Shown piece by piece: positions 12,225 to 22,790 of a DNA stretch of 64,000 nt. The DNA is from Neoarius graeffei (Eukaryota; Chordata; Actinopteri; Siluriformes; Ariidae). The position numbers were made by a program, and so were the translations under genes. Position 1 is the first letter of the stretch; each line of letters starts with the position of its first letter. The stretch spans positions 33,938,214 through 34,002,213 of the forward strand of contig NC_083592.1 in NCBI RefSeq assembly GCF_027579695.1, given 5' to 3'. The notes beneath the pieces were generated by a model that saw nothing but the letters and a program-made list of their open reading frames with translations, did no database searches and was not told the origin of the DNA.

Positions 12225-12696
12225 AGACATTATCAAGTCAGTACAAAAACATTTTAGAGTTCCAAATGTTCATTTTCCAGCACAAAATTAAATGTTACAG
12301 AAAAAAAAAGTTTGTATCTCAGCAGCATATTAAATAAGAGAGCACTTTTCAGATTAAAAAGAAAACATAATGAAGGCTGCTGGGTTTTGGTGCAAAATGA
12401 AGACGCGAGTGTGACAAAGTGTCCAGAAGAACTGTAGCTGGTTCTGTAAGATGCTCAGTAAAACCTACAGCTCATTTCCTTATCAAACTGCACTCACTGT
12501 ACCTGAGACTTTTTTTTTAAAGCAAAGGGTCATCTCATACCAAATATTGACTTTGTTTCATTTATGATGTCTTACTGCTGTTTGTAGTATTTTTTTTAAT
12601 GTTGAAATATTTCATTTAATTATTTTTAAGCCATTTTTGGTCTACAGCATTTCTTTAAATGTGCCTAAGACTTTTGCACACTACCAGATTCATTCA

Positions 12697-13214
12697 TTCA
12701 TTCTATCCACATTCACTGGATATGAGCAATCGCACGCTCTGATTGGCTACTCTACTACTATACTATCAGCTCATATACTGTGAGTAGACAAAAACAAAAT
12801 GGTGGAGAGTGTTGCTGAAACAACCGAGGACAAAATAAAAACTCTACTTGAAAACAAAACCCCCAAAATAAAAAATTAAAAATTAAAAATGGAATAAAAG
12901 ATTTGATGATAAGAATATATCTTTATTTTTCAAAACTTATTATTATCGCATTTTTCGTGAATTGCTACTGCCATTTCGCCAGTTTGTTTACATTCTAAGT
13001 GGAAATGATTTTGTCGGATATTTTATATAAAGTTTTAATTCATCAAATTTGCAAAAAAATTAAAGTGCTCTGTTTCTCAAAATCCAGTGAATGTGGATAG
13101 AATAAAACAGTTATTCCACTCAATCTCGTCGTACATGGCTTATAGCCAACTCAGTGCTATGCACCTCTTCGGCTATCAGTTCATGTACAACTCAAGTTTG
13201 TGGAATACCTGTTA
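12697..13214 (+). mobile_element. R1 repeat family, copy A
   Basis: Shares extended similarity with 34441-35351 and 37631-38397, which lie in the opposite orientation. An inverted pair TTCTATCCACATTCACTGGA flanks an exon-like core (12700-12720 and about 13087-13107). Beyond it, a hairpin-forming stretch built on AACAGTTATTCCACTCAATC reads back on itself 13112-13214. The core has, in order, an inverted CCAAT box (GATTGGCTAC near 12741), an ATG at 12799, a short coding stretch and a degraded splice donor. The superfamily is unassigned. Confidence 0.7.
12799..12912 (+). pseudogene. Crypton/KIAA1958-like first exon relic in R1 copy A
   Basis: The frame begins MVESVAETTEDKIKTLLENK and then meets TAA after about 26 codons, inside an A-rich expansion. 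The other two copies show that the original exon continued through an NTKKATKYGIKVFDG-like sequence to a GTAAGAAC donor. Here the donor has become ATAAGAAT near 12909-12916. This is the most damaged of the three copies. The resemblance to the N-terminal region of Crypton-type tyrosine recombinases and KIAA1958-like proteins is my reading of LLENK...NTKKAT..GIKVF and needs a profile search. Confidence 0.5.
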
Positions 13215-16133
13215 AATATGTCAGTCAGATCCGTGATGTATTTCGTATGAAAAATACAAGTTTTTTCAACACGTGAGGATAAACTTCATATCTTCAAGCC
13301 GACATGTGATTTTCTTTTTATTATATAGACACATTCACAAATAAAAAGTACCCAAATCTATCAAAACAATTCATCAACTTCCTCACAAGTGAAGATATTG
13401 GAAAATATGTTACTCAGTGTCCCAGACGTACTGTAGTTCGCATGAAAAATATAAGTGGCGTGTTTCTGAGTAAATCCCACCTGTCGGTGTTCATAAACTT
13501 ATGACTGATCAGTGTATATCAATGCAACAATGAAACCTGAAATAAAATGCACAAAAATATTTCAAAAGAGGTTCGTTATGGGGTCTTTTGACACGTATAA
13601 AATGAAACAATGAATTATGGTATAGCACTACTGAATTTTTTTTTTTGAAAAATCTGAAGGCATTTTCCCAAACATTTTCTGTTTCCTTTCCTGCTGTTTC
13701 ATGCTTTCCAATAACTGAATTTTTATTCCTCATTTAGTTTATGAAAGGATTATTTCTACTTATTGGACTCTACAGAAAAGAGGTCTGAAAGGCAATGATT
13801 TATTTATTATGTGGCTTGATCACATATCATTTTCAACATTTGAGGCTTCAGGGTTCTTCCTGTGTTCTTCTGAAGAACCCTTAAAGGTTCCATATACCAG
13901 TAGAACCCTACAACTAAGTGTTTTCCAATCAGAAAATGTCAGCTGCACTAAAACAAGCTCCTGCCTACTGGTGCTTCTTTGCATGTCATGGAGTTATGTG
14001 AACTCTGTGTCACAGCTGTTCCATAGCCCAGGAATTCCAACACCCAAAATCCTCGTCCTCTCGCCACACCCACTTCCCCGGGTCCATTCCTATCACTCTG
14101 TTCAATTTCCAATTTCTGTCATTCCCTCGTTTCATTCATCTTTATATTCATCTCATTCTGATTAGCTCTTTGCTAAGTGTTGTTTGTTATCGTCACCTAC
14201 ATTACTAAGCTTGTATTGTTTACTTGTTGGTTTGTTTTCCTGTGTATGAGTCTCCCTGCGACCCTGCAGAACAGGATAAGCGGCTACAGATAATGGATGG
14301 GATGGATGATTCTCTGTTTTTGTCCTCCTGTTTTGCCCTTTTTGTTTGGTTAATCTGTTAAATCCTGGTTTTGAGACAGTTTGTAGTTAGGTTTTTATTC
14401 ATTTTAAGCTTGTCCAAAACTGCATCTAGGTCCACCTTTTCTAATGCATCTTCAATGTAAATGAACTGGTAATAATCCACATCTGCACATTCTGAGTCAC
14501 ATTAACTCATCAATTCACTTGTTACACTTGCTATACGTTAGACTGATATTGATTATTTAACAGAACGTTTAATTTTCAGGATGTTAAAATTTAAACACAG
14601 TCAAAGAGTGAGTTTAATCATCATACAGATACGCCGATTTCTGTTTATCGATAATATAAGATTGCCCTAGTATGTGGTTAGACAGGAAGACTGCTAAATG
14701 AGTTTGATTGTTTTGTGTATACAGGGAAATAAGTAGGTTATAAGGTATAAGTGTGATATCAATTAAAATGAAATCTCTCTCTCTCTCACATACACACACG
14801 ATCATTAGCTAATCCCACTGCCTGATCATCATAATAACAAAGCACTGGGAGGAGTAATTATTCAGTTATAGCTCTCCAGGTAAGAAAATCAGACATAAAA
14901 GCTGTAGTCAAAAATGTGCATGAGTATAATTTCAGAAAATAAACTTCCCCTTCCAACTCTCAGCGGTCAATTGACTAAGTGACCTTTAAGTGTTGCCGCT
15001 GCTGGATTTAAAACTGACAATGTGAGATGCTAATTGTTTGGAGAGGAGAAGCTGGTGAGACCAGTGCAGAGAGACCAGTGTTTTCTTCTGTCGTTTTTCT
15101 TCTTTCTATGGTGTGGTGAATTACTGTAGAGTTCTTTCCATTTGTGTAAACCTCGGTCAAGAAATTACAGTCTGTTCTCCCCACTGTGCAGCATGTTTTC
15201 ACAGATTAGATATTGTGCAGAAAGATGCATTACAGAACAAGTAACACATGATCTCCACCCCCGTATCTGCTTTTGATCTCATGATGCGCTTCAGCGAGAA
15301 CGCTAATGTGATTATGGACTAACATATACACTTTTCAACACAAAAACAACTCTAAAGTGCAGGCCTGTGTATGTGCTTAAAAAAATAACTAAACAGGACT
15401 ATTTCTCAGCAAAACAAGACACGAACTTTGCCAAAACGGTCGCGACAAGGTTTTTCAAGGACCAGAAAGCATATTCACACTGTTTTTTCTGTGCTGAACA
15501 GCCCCCTGTGTCCACTCGCTCTCTCTGGAATCATTTGGTGGTCACATTCTGCACATAATAGCTAGCCCTTATAACAGGCTTTTAGCTATTGTGCGATTTT
15601 TAGTGACCCTATTTTTCTGTTTGAGTGGCAGGCACTTTAACCTAACAGACCTTAATACTGGAACCCTTCAGGGGAGGTAATTGCACTCTACATCCATCTG
15701 GCCTGACCTCTTTCACCCTTGCTGAGCTCCACCAAGAGCTGGCCTTTCAGCATGGCAGCTGGACCAACTGAAGGTTTGGCCAAAAAGGCAGAAAACAAAT
15801 TTATACAATGATACATGATGACCACTGTACTGTTATAATTCTAAAACCATGAACAGGGGGACTGTGTTGGAGTTGAAGAACACAAAATGTCATCAAGAAT
15901 CTATAGGAAAATGGGCTTCTTTTAGAGTTTTCTAGAGATTTTAATTGAGTTGGTGTTAGATTTGGATTTACTCAAGCATTTCATTTCCAATATAAACTCA
16001 GGCTGCAAGTGTAAATTATTGCTATAACATTGGTGTATTGCTAGTTTGGTTGGTCCGAAGACTTTTTTCCTGGTTTTGGCCAGTTATTATAGGCTACTCA
16101 AGATCATGGTTTGGCTGGAATGGCAACAGTAAA
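13215..16133. other. Mostly unique DNA
   Basis: Apart from an L2-tail fragment at 14252-14310 I recognise no element. Near 13848-13910 there are GAACCCTT/AAAGGTTC phrases like those in the MITE at 48988, probably an eroded relative. No convincing exon. Confidence 0.4.
14252..14310 (+). mobile_element. L2-type 3' tail fragment
   Basis: CTGCGACCCTGCAGAACAGG followed by ATAAGCGGCTACAGATAATG and GGATG repeats is the L2 LINE/SINE 3' end without its body. Confidence 0.7.
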
Positions 16134-16221
16134 GGTGATACACAGGGCAATTTTTTAGGCAATGTTGCCAGGCAATGTTGCCACCAGTGAGCAACCAGGT
16201 GAGACACAGGGCAACTAATTA

Positions 16222-17802
16222 CAGTGGTGCTTGAAAGTTTGTGAACCCTTTAGAATTTTCTATATTTCTGCATAAATATGACCGAAAACATCATCAGATT
16301 TTCACACAAGTCCTAAAAGTAGATGAAGAGAACCCAGTTAAACAAATAAGACAAAAATATTATACTTGGTTATTTATTTATTGAGGAAAATGATCCAATA
16401 TTACATATCTGTGAGTGGCAAAAGTATCTGAACCTCTAGGATTAGCAGTTAATTTGAAGGTGAAATTAGAGTCAGGTGTTTTCAATCAATGGGATGACAA
16501 TCAGATGTGAGTGGGCACCCTGTTTTATTTAAAGAACAGGGATCTATCAAAGTCTGATCTTCACAACACATGTTTGTGGAAGTGTATCATAGCACAAACA
16601 AAGGAGATTTCTGAGGACCTCAAAAAAAAGCATTGTTGATGCTCATCAGGCTGGAAAAGGTTACAAAACCATCTCTAAAGAGTTTGGACTCCACCAATCC
16701 ACAGTCAGACAGATTGTGTACCCTCCCCAGGAGCGGTCGACCAACAAAGATCACTCCAAGAGCAAGGCGTGTAATAGTCGGCGAGGTCACAAAGGACCCC
16801 AGGGTAACTTCTAAGCAACTGAAGGCCTCTCTCACATTAGCTAATGTTAATGTTCATGAGTCCACCATCAGGAGAACACTGAACAACAGTGGTGTGCATG
16901 GCAGAGTTGCAAGGAGAAAGCCACTGCTCTCCAAAAAGAACACTGCTGCTCATCTGCAGTTTGCTAAAGATCATGTGGACAAGTCAGAAGGCTATTGGAA
17001 AAATGTTTTGTGGAGGGATGAGACCAAAATAGAAATTTTTGGTTTAAATGAGAAGTGTTATGTTTGGAGAAAGGAAACACTGCATTCCAGCATAAGAACC
17101 TTATCCCATCTGTGAAACATGGTGGTGGTAGTATCATGGTTTGGGCCTGTTTTGCTGCATCTGGGCCAGGCCGGCTTGCCATCATTGATAGAACAATGAA
17201 CTCTGAATTATACCAGCAAATTTGAAAGGAAAATATCAAGACATCTGTCAATGAACTGAATCTCAAGAGAAGGTGGGTCATGCAGCAAGACAATGACCCT
17301 AAGCATACAAGTTGTTCTACCAAAGAATGGTTAAAGAAGAATAAAGTTAATGTTTTGGAATGGCCAAGTCAAAGTCCTGACTTTAATCCAATCGAAATGT
17401 TGTGGAAGGACCTGAAGCGAGCAGTTCATATGAGGAAACCCACCAACATCCCAGAGTTGAAGCTGTTCTGTACAGAGGAATGGGCTAAAATTCCTTCAAG
17501 CCGGTGTGCAGGACTGATCAACAGTTACCGGAAACGTTTAGTTGCAGTTATTGCTGCACAAGGTGGTCACACCAGATACTGAAAGCAAAAGTTCACATAC
17601 TTTTGCCATTCACAGATATGTAATATTGGATTATTTTCCTCAATAAATAAATGACCAAGTATAATATTTTTGTCTCATTTGTTTAACTGGGTTCTCTTTA
17701 TCTACTTTTAGGACTTGTGTGAAAATCTGATGATGTTTCCGGTCATATTTATGCAGAAATATAGAAAATTCTAAAGGGTTCACAAACTTTCAAGCACCAC
17801 TG
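16222..17802 (+). mobile_element. Tc1-family transposon, 1581 bp, inactive
   Basis: Inverted repeats of about 210 bp begin CAGTGGTGCTTGAAAGTTTG at both ends. The left target TA is at 16220-16221; the right one has mutated to CA. The two repeats differ at only a few positions in the first 150 bases, so the copy is not very old. They flank one degraded transposase frame on the plus strand. The ends are also intact enough that a transposase supplied by another copy could in principle recognise them (inference). Confidence 0.95.
16589..17582 (+). pseudogene. Tc1 transposase (DD34E), broken
   Basis: The frame opens at 16589 with ATAGCACAAAC, where active relatives have ATG, so the start codon is lost. 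The N-terminal paired-like helix-turn-helix region (IVDAHQAGKGYKTISKEFGL, HQSTVRQIVY) is in one frame. A deletion of about 30 bases near 16717, between QIVY and LPRSGRPTKI, removes part of the linker and shifts frame. The middle runs to 17075 with the first catalytic Asp in WRDETKIE. A one-base loss in GAAAGGAAACACTG near 17075 shifts it again. TGA at 17223-17225 interrupts ELYQQI. The C-terminal part keeps the second Asp in QQDNDPKH and the Glu in NPIEMLWKD with 34 residues between them, then ends at 17580. Catalytic residues survive, but there are at least five disabling lesions. Confidence 0.95.
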
Positions 17803-17970
17803 CAGGGCAACAGGCAATTGGCAACAACCAATCAGTAAACAGAACTCACAAAAAAAATCATGAGCTGCCCATCACTTTTAACTTGACGCAAGCAACCCAA
17901 TGTTATCCCTTCATAGCTAGCGATAACTTTCAGCTAATTTTCTTTGGCTCTTGCATCTTTGTAGATGGTC

Positions 17971-20080
17971 TTAGCAGCTGCTTGTGGATGTATGACAAGC
18001 ACGTTCATGACTGATTCTGCTGATGTTGGAGAGGCACAGACAATTGCACTTGTGGCAGGGGAAGATCGGTCCATCGGGTGTGGAGGATGATGATGCTAGT
18101 CAGGTGTGCCTTGATGGAGAACAACAGTTTTCTTCACACTCACAACCAGGGAGAAGGCCTTACAGGTCTCGTTCAGGCTGTTGATCATCTCCTGAAGGGT
18201 GGTGGGATTGTGAGCAACAAGTGCAGCATCATCTGCAAACAGCAGGTTATGCAGGGTTGTCTGTAGGATTTTGGTTTTGGCTTTGAGACAGGCGAAGTTG
18301 AACAAGGAGCCATCAGTCCTCCAGTGTAGGAGTACATCCCCTTCAGAGTTCTGGGATGCTGTTTCTAGCAGTATGGCAAAGTAAATACCGAAGAGCGTAG
18401 GAGCCAGTACACACCCCTGTTTGACCCCGCTTCTAATTTCAAAGGCCTCTGACCTTACTCCATCAAACTGGATTGTGGCTTTCATTCCATCATGGAAGGA
18501 GGATATGAGCTTCAGTAAGATTGGTGGGCATCCAACAGCTCTGAGAACTGTATACAATCCAGATCTGCTGACCATGTCGAACACCTTGGTTAGGTCGACA
18601 AAGGTGATGCAGAGGGGCTTCCGTTGTTCACAGCATTTCTCTTGCAGTTGTCTCAGGGAGAAGATCATATCAATTGTAGCGTGCTTTGAGCGGAAACCAC
18701 ACTGGCTCTCGGGTAGCACTCTCTCAGCTAGTCGCTGTAGTCTTGTAAGGATGACACGAGCAAAGGCCTTTCCTGCAATGCTGAGCAAGGAGATGCCACG
18801 GCAATTGTTGCAGTCTCCTTTATCACCCTTCTGTTTGTAGAGTGTGATGATGTTAGCGTCTTTCATGTTAGATGGTACTGTTCCTTCCTGCCAACAAAGA
18901 GACAGGAGTTGATGTAGGTGTGATAGGAGGGATGCTTTGTTCAGCTTTAGCAGTTCTGCAGGGATGGCATCTGTTCTGGGGGCCTTGCCGCCAGATAGCT
19001 GGTCGATTGCTTTGCTCAGTTCCTCTATTGTTGGGACTGTATCGAGTTCAGTCATCACAGGGAGAGTGATCAGCGGTGTTTGGTCTTCCAGATGGCATTC
19101 CACTGAGTAGAGGTCCAAATAGTGCTCATCCCAGCACTCTAGCTGCTCCTTCTTATCAACTATAATCTCAGCAGTTTTGGACTTGATGGGGGCCACCTTG
19201 GTCTTGCTTGGGCTCACTGCAGTTTTGATTTTGTCAAACATCATCTTTGAGTCACCTCCATCTTTAGCGTTCTAGATATTGGAGCAGAGTTTGGTCCAAT
19301 ACTCATTTGCACATCTTCTGGATTCCCTTTGAAGATTACTTTTGCCGTTTTTTAGTCGATCTGAGTGTGACTGGGTGGGTGTGGAGTTGTAGGATAACAG
19401 TGCTTTCCTTTTCTCTTCCAGGAGAGGGAGCAGAACCTCAGCATACTCTTCCATCCAGTCTTCATGCATCTTCTGCTTTCTCCCAAAAGTATCCATTGCT
19501 GATTCAAGCATGGCAGAGCTCAGGGTTTTCCATTTCTGGTTGATGGACTGTGCTGTGCTGGTGTTGGGTCCTTGGTCTTCAAGGTAGTCAGTGAGCTTAG
19601 CTGTGAATTCACTTCGTCTGACAGGGTCACACATGTTGACAGTGTTTAGCCTTGGGATCATGGGCTGCTTAGTAGAATGGGACTTCTTCTTTGCCAGCTT
19701 GGTTTTGGAGAGAACTAATGCATGATCTGTGTCGCAATCTGCACTGTGGTATGATCTGGTAGACTTCACTGTGTTCAGGTTGTTCCTCCTTGTAAACACA
19801 ACATCCAGCTGATGCCAGTGGGATGACCTGGGATGGCGCCATGAGACTCTGTGTCGCTGCTTGCTGTCGAAGAAGGTGTTGGTCATGCACAGCTGATGCT
19901 CAGAGCAGAACTCCAGCAGCCTCTATCCACTGTTGTTCATCTTGCCAACGCCAAATTTGCCAAGACAAGATGGCCAAGAGTGGTGGTCTGATCCCACACA
20001 GGCATTGAAGTCACCAAGGATAAAGAGATGGTCACTGGCTGGTACTTGTTGCATGGCTTGGTGGAGGTCTTTGTAGACCT
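17971..20080 (-). pseudogene. Truncated non-LTR retrotransposon (LINE) polyprotein
   Basis: Read on the minus strand, the element starts inside the apurinic endonuclease domain: GDFNACVG at about 20001-20019, then HPRSSHWHQLDVV near 19810 and ADCDTDHALV near 19725. A linker leads into the reverse transcriptase at roughly 18850-18130, with QCGFRSKHATIDMIF, FVDLTKVFD, SGVKQGCVLAPTLF and the catalytic LLFADDAALV. The frame has TAG at 19923-19925 and at 19272-19274. After GTPD at 18096 it is out of frame. A 5' truncation removes the start, and an internal deletion removes the thumb region. The remaining C-terminus at 17995-18066 (FPCHKCNCLCLSNISRISHE with Arg-Ala-Cys) is a CCHC-type finger as in I/Nimb-like fish LINEs, closed by TAA at 17971-17973. 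The clade assignment is tentative. Confidence 0.85.
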
Positions 20081-20554
20081 ATGTTAACTATGTTAGCAAA
20101 AAACACAGCTAGTTAGCGAAATCCTATTCAATCTCTATGGAGTCGTGGTTCGCTAACAGCAGTTTACACTTAGCTGAAAAAACAAAACATGATGTCTTAA
20201 TTACAACCTGAGCACATAAAAATAGATGTCTGTTGGTTTTCTGAGCATTTGATGAGATAAATTCACCACTCTGGGTTTACACATAACAACTTACCGGCAT
20301 AAAAAGACATAAGTTGTCACTCTTTTTCTTCGCGCCACTGCTGTTGAGACGCTGCCATCTTTGTTGAAAATTTCAGAAGCTCTCAGGTGGTCATGTGATT
20401 CACAGCTAGCACTCTGACTGGATGATCTTAAAAAGTAGCCCAAAATGATCAAAATTGTTCAGGTAGAAATTATGTTACCCAATCTCAATGGGAAAGTGTC
20501 GAAGCACAATTGCCCAGCAACATTGCCCAAAAAGTTGCCCCATGTATCGTCACC

Positions 20555-21141
20555 TTAAGTGTGCCATGTGAAATTTGCCATCTCAATGGGATTTATGACC
20601 TGGGATTTCATTTTGATTCCAAAAAGTTACCAGAACATATTTTTGCTTGGACACAAGTGCAAAGTGGTATTTTTATGACTTGAAGAAAAATAGGTTAACC
20701 AATAACTAAATAACTAAATACAACAGGAAGTAGCACCTAAGACCAGTAGAATTTGTGTCTGAGCTGTTAGTTATATATTGCCTGATGGACAAGAAGGTTC
20801 AACAATAAGAAAAACAGATTTGAGTTTGTATGGTTAAACCTAATGTGCTTCACGGTGGCGTGATGAACCTTGATGGTTTACCAGACCTCAAACTATCTGT
20901 CTTGGTGGGTTAAGTAGTGTACATGGATGACAGACGGCCTTTCAGAATCAGGAACAGGCAGGTATGTGGAAACCCTGATGGCTAGCACAACACCCAGTTG
21001 CATCACGTTTAAACATATAGAGAGCTTTTATTCAAAATGTTGACTAATTACGTGGTGATTTTTTGTCAAGGACGCAATGCGGTCACACATTAATAACTTT
21101 TTCAGAAGAGGATAATGATCATATACTTGTTCATTACACTT
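20555..21141. other. Unique DNA
   Basis: A non-coding stretch between the composite transposon and the next MITE. No feature recognised. Confidence 0.4.
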
Positions 21142-21950
21142 ACTCTGTGTCCGAAATCACTCACTCGTTCACTATTCCCTACCCCCTATATAGGGAATTA
21201 CTATATAGAGGACTATATAGTGAACTCATTGGTAAAATGAAAAAAAAAAAAATGCTTCTCGACACTAGTCCGTCACGCTGGTATTTACGTCATTACTGTC
21301 GCACAATTAAAATGTGCCAGATCAGCCGGCTGGTGGGTTTTCAAAATAATAAATACATGCATGTATTTTTGTGATAAATGCATATTATACTGAGCGCATT
21401 TCCTGCATTAATCAACATAAAGTACCTGCATCTTTCAGGGTTTTTTTTAAATCAAGGTTGAATACTTTCTTTTTTGTCGCTGCCTTTTATTCAATCAAAT
21501 TTGAGACTTTTAATTTGATTTCTTTCAGTGCGACCGCAATGCATGATGGGATATATTGCTTGGTTAGTGACCATCGGTTGTACACTACTTTTCGTGATGC
21601 ATTGTGGGATACTCCACTGTAAAAAATGATTTGTTGTTTTAACTTAAAAAAGTTAGTGCAAGGGTTGCCTTAAGGGCTGCCTTAAAATTTTGAGTTCACT
21701 GAAATTAATATAGTAAGTTCACAACAATTTAACTTACTATGTGAATTCCAGTTAACTCAAAATTTTAAGGCAGCCCTTGCACTAACTTTTTTAAGTTAAA
21801 ACAACAAATATTTTTTTTTACAGTGTATGAGTGCACTATATAGGGTGTAAATAATCCTCACTAAGGTTTCGGACAGCACTACAAAATGGCGTCCTCACTA
21901 TACGTATAGTGCCCCATATAGTGAGTAGGGAGCAATTTCGGACACAGGGT
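21142..21950. mobile_element. MITE with CTGTGTCCGAAAT termini
   Basis: The left ACTCTGTGTCCGAAATCACT and the right end in reverse, ACCCTGTGTCCGAAATTGCT, are inverted. Both subtermini are rich in CACTATATAG/CTATATAG phrases. It contains AAAATGGCG and GCATTGTGGGAT motifs typical of this common fish MITE. A hairpin MITE sits inside it at 21615. A poly-A run at 21240-21252 lies in the left part. No transposase. Confidence 0.75.
21615..21825. mobile_element. Hairpin MITE nested in the 21142 element
   Basis: The element is almost a perfect palindrome. The left arm CACTGTAAAAAATG...TTGTTTTAACTTAAAAAAGT and its reverse complement at the right meet in a short spacer near 21715-21745. The left arm has one extra 12-bp phrase (GGTTGCCTTAAG) that duplicates the neighbouring GGCTGCCTTAA. 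TA follows the right end. Confidence 0.85.
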
Positions 21951-22329
21951 TAGTCTGTAGTAATGAACTTGGCTAGCTAATAATATTGTCTTACATTATT
22001 ACATCATTTTAACTACCACTTTTAGATTAGATTTCTGGGCAACCATAACATGAGTCTAGGAAAGCACACTGGAGTGTTTAATTGCTCTATAGGGTTGATA
22101 ATGAATTTCTGATTTGTCTACCCATTTTCTAGCACACTCACATGCACCAATGTTGCAATGTTATGTCTTAGTTCTGTATTTGTTTGATCATGAATATCAG
22201 GTCCCAAATGTCAGCCTTGTATGTAGACTGAGCATCACCCCTTGTGAAGCACATATCCAGCATGGACTGAAAGAAGTCTTGATCCACAGGTGGCCATTCT
22301 GAGTATTCAGAAGACATGGGAGAGAAAAC

Positions 22330-22790
22330 GGTGCAGCTGTGACCCTCCTGTTCATGTTTTCCACCTCTCCAGCATTCCTAGTCCCCATGCCTTCATCTGT
22401 CACTCGGGACGCCTGCCGTGCCAGCATCACGCCAACCATGGCAAGATTAGAAAATTGCCCAAATGGTAGGGTGGAAAGGTATAATTGAAAATGGCAAAGG
22501 GGCTTAATGGGGGCAGATGTTTGAAGTGAGCGCTCTTTGCTGTTAAGCATTGCAAAATAGAGGCAAGGCAGGCCTCGGAGGGCCACTGCACACAACGATT
22601 ACTCTCCATGTCAGGACTCCAGGACAACGGCAGGCTAAGAAAGCCTGGCAGACAGTGCACAGACAAACAAGAACGGCGCTTAATCATGGAGATTACTGTG
22701 CCGCCACTGCTGCCATGACAGGGACTAATTGAGGGAATGCAAGACACCTTCTAATGAACATCTAATTAAAACCAACTGCATGTACCAAGA
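22330..22790. promoter_or_regulatory. Possible conserved noncoding element
   Basis: About 450 bases of non-repetitive, balanced sequence in an otherwise AT-rich stretch. It ends with GGGACTAATTGAGGG and ACATCTAATTAAAACC near 22724-22772. Several medium open frames cross it in both directions, but none has signal or domain character. Confidence 0.28.

Larger units (their letters stand above)
11372..12683. mobile_element. Tc1-like non-autonomous element with SINE insertions
   Basis: The left end CAGTACTGTGCAAGTCTTAG and the right end (12659-12683, reverse complement GTGTGCAAAAGTCTTAGGCA) are the inverted ends of a common fish Tc1/mariner family. The interior holds a SINE head fragment, a degenerate tandem array and a complete SINE. 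No transposase is present. Confidence 0.7.
16134..20554. mobile_element. Composite DNA transposon broken by a Tc1 and a LINE
   Basis: The outer ends are inverted. The left begins GGTGATACACAGGGCAATTT then TTTAGGCAATGTTGC. The right, read in reverse from 20554, is GGTGACGATACATGGGGCAA then CTTTTTGGGCAATGTTGC. TTAA lies directly outside the right end and GTAA outside the left, so a TTAA target site (Kolobok or piggyBac-like) is possible but not proven. Without the Tc1 (16222-17802) and the LINE (about 17971-20080) the host would be roughly 0.7 kb and non-coding. Confidence 0.6.

Noticed and set aside
7375..12236. Open frames of 80-120 codons at 7375-7744, 7881-8298 and 11871-12236 (and similar at 35698, 36710, 38959, 42392, 42681 and 49413) with shared peptides
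   Set aside because: All are translations of the same SINE family in different frames. The shared peptides come from the shared DNA repeat, not from a protein family.
13848..13915. GAACCCTT/AAAGGTTC phrases resembling the 48988 MITE
   Set aside because: No ends or target duplication could be found, so it was not called as a separate element.
18421..18840. 139-codon plus-strand frame
   Set aside because: It is the antisense shadow of the LINE reverse transcriptase on the minus strand.
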